Below, piece by piece: positions 63,309 through 64,000 of a stretch of 64,000 nt of DNA. Within the stretch, counting starts at the first letter, position 1. Each line of letters starts with the position of its first letter. The DNA is from CAVZZG01 sp963779685. GTDB lineage: Bacteria > Actinomycetota > Thermoleophilia > Gaiellales > F1-60-MAGs149. The notes beneath the pieces are model-generated. The model searched no databases. It was given only the letters and a program-made list of their open reading frames with translations, and was not told the DNA's origin. The DNA lies in NCBI GenBank assembly GCA_963779685.1, contig CAVZZG010000003.1, positions 620,001 through 684,000 of the forward strand. The letters are read 5' to 3'. The position numbers were made by a program, and so were the translations under genes.

Positions 63309-64000
63309 CCGACGCCTCGCTCACGCGGCTCAGCCGTCGGCGACTGCTTCTGGGCGGGGCCGGCCTGACCGCCGGCGCGCTCGGCGCCGCGTCCTTCGCC
63401 AACATGCTCCGTTCGCCCGGGTCCGCCCGGGCGGACGGGAGCCCTCCGCACATCCCGTCGAAGGTCACGGTGCGCCGGGCCCTCGCGGGCACGGACGGCT
63501 GGGCCTACCTGCCGGTTCCGGCCGATCGTCCGCCGGACGTCGCGCAGTTCTTCCCGGATGACCTGGCGCCGGCCCCGCTCAACGCCTACGTCTACGGCTT
63601 CGTCGACGTCACGGCCGCGCACCTGGCATGGGCCGGCGCGACCAATGACACCGACCGCGCCCTGGCCCACGACCAGATCTACAAGTGGAAGGGCCACACC
63701 CAGAACCAGTCGCCGATGATGGCGTTCGACGAGGGCGACCAGGTCGAGATCACGCTGTACAACCTCGGCTGGCTCATCCGCCCCGACATCCCGGACGGCC
63801 ACACGATCCACTGGCACGGCTTCAAGAACGCCACGCCCGTGGTTCGACGGCGTGCCGGAGATGTCCGGCGCGGCCCCGATCAACAAGTCGTTCACCTACT
63901 TCTACGACTGCCAGGAGCCGGGTACGTACATGTACCACTGCCACTGGGAGGACGTCGAGCACATCCAGATGGGTATGACCGGCATGGTCTTCATCCGCCC
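63305..64000 (+). CDS. Tat-exported multicopper oxidase (N-terminal part, one frameshift)
   Basis: The ATG at 63305 overlaps the giant gene's stop. The product starts with a Tat signal (LSRRRLLLGGAGLTAGALGA, cut near ARA-DG). The first cupredoxin domain has two copper-binding motifs, HTIHWHGF and GTYMYHCHWEDVEHIQMGM, that supply type 2/3 ligands. Near 63,836 one extra C (ACGCCCGTGG) shifts the frame; removing it restores TPWFDGVPEMSGAAP. The gene runs off the window, so type 1 copper ligands are unseen. The HIQMGMTGMVFI-type segment recalls large bacterial multicopper oxidases tied to Mn/Fe oxidation; substrate unproven. Confidence 0.85.
   Translation, partial: MTDASLTRLSRRRLLLGGAGLTAGALGAASFANMLRSPGSARADGSPPHIPSKVTVRRALAGTDGWAYLPVPADRPPDVAQFFPDDLAPAPLNAYVYGFVDVTAAHLAWAGATNDTDRALAHDQIYKWKGHTQNQSPMMAFDEGDQVEITLYNLGWLIRPDIPDGHTIHWHGFKNATPVVRRRAGDVRRGPDQQVVHLLLRLPGAGYVHVPLPLGGRRAHPDGYDRHGLHPP

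Overview
The window is a stretch of a high-GC (about 70% by eye) actinobacterial chromosome, most like class Thermoleophilia (Solirubrobacterales/Gaiellales). Reasons: an actinobacterial LexA box at recA, MurT/GatD peptidoglycan amidation, a DAP-type lysine cluster, flagella together with RNase Y, and a protein built of homing-endonuclease-associated repeats. The class is inferred from gene content; there is no rRNA here. Genes are tightly packed, and most neighbours on a strand overlap by ATGA, GTGA or TGATG.

Layout. 1-5.9 kb: flagellar basal-body/export operon flgB-flgC-fliE-fliF-fliG-fliH-fliI (minus strand, fliI cut by the window edge) behind a sigma-28-type promoter. 6.2-10.1 kb: an exopolysaccharide sugar-transferase operon with two small unknown genes, and a divergent DUF342/FapA gene that also has a sigma-28-like -10 box. 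10.1-14.6 kb: a repeat-type DNA-binding protein, murT-gatD, and an ECF sigma factor with a membrane partner. 14.7-27.4 kb: a 12-gene coupled minus-strand run rny-miaB-miaA-eamA-dapD-dapE-dapF-dapC-hflX-dut-nudix-flavoprotein. 27.5-31.4 kb: recX-recA with a LexA box, cinA, a RodZ-like gene and tRNA-His. 31.5-41.3 kb: phosphate/polyphosphate-type genes: two response regulators, a DUF47 PhoU-like protein, a histidine kinase, a LysE exporter, a GT-C-like membrane protein, then sixA-ppk and a CHAD domain split over two genes. 41.4-46 kb: an aromatic amino acid decarboxylase, a lipoprotein, tRNA-Arg and a long sulfatase. 46.2-52.2 kb: a response regulator/kinase pair in an operon with a CopC-CopD fusion and a subtilase. 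52.5-54.9 kb: a secreted DUF5666-type repeat protein, a PilZ protein and tRNA-Gly. 55.4-64 kb: a giant secreted protein (about 2,640 codons; SdrD-B-like, IPT-like and beta-helix parts) coupled by ATGA to a Tat-exported multicopper oxidase that runs off the right edge.

Functional reading. The left end is a motility/surface module. It may be tied to c-di-GMP through the PilZ protein and to sigma-28 through flgB and fapA. The centre is housekeeping. The right end looks like a secreted copper-enzyme module: copper handling by CopCD plus multicopper oxidase plus giant surface protein. It is the best candidate for an undescribed system, perhaps extracellular metal or phenolic oxidation, but the substrate is inference.

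Quality caveat. Single-base frameshifts interrupt miaA (about 24,420), a response regulator (about 31,585), the multicopper oxidase (about 63,836) and, very densely, the giant gene (about 17 between 55.4 and 62.7 kb). The protein sequence stays coherent across frames, so most are probably assembly errors near a weakly supported contig end. No rRNA, CRISPR array, insertion sequence or prophage was seen.
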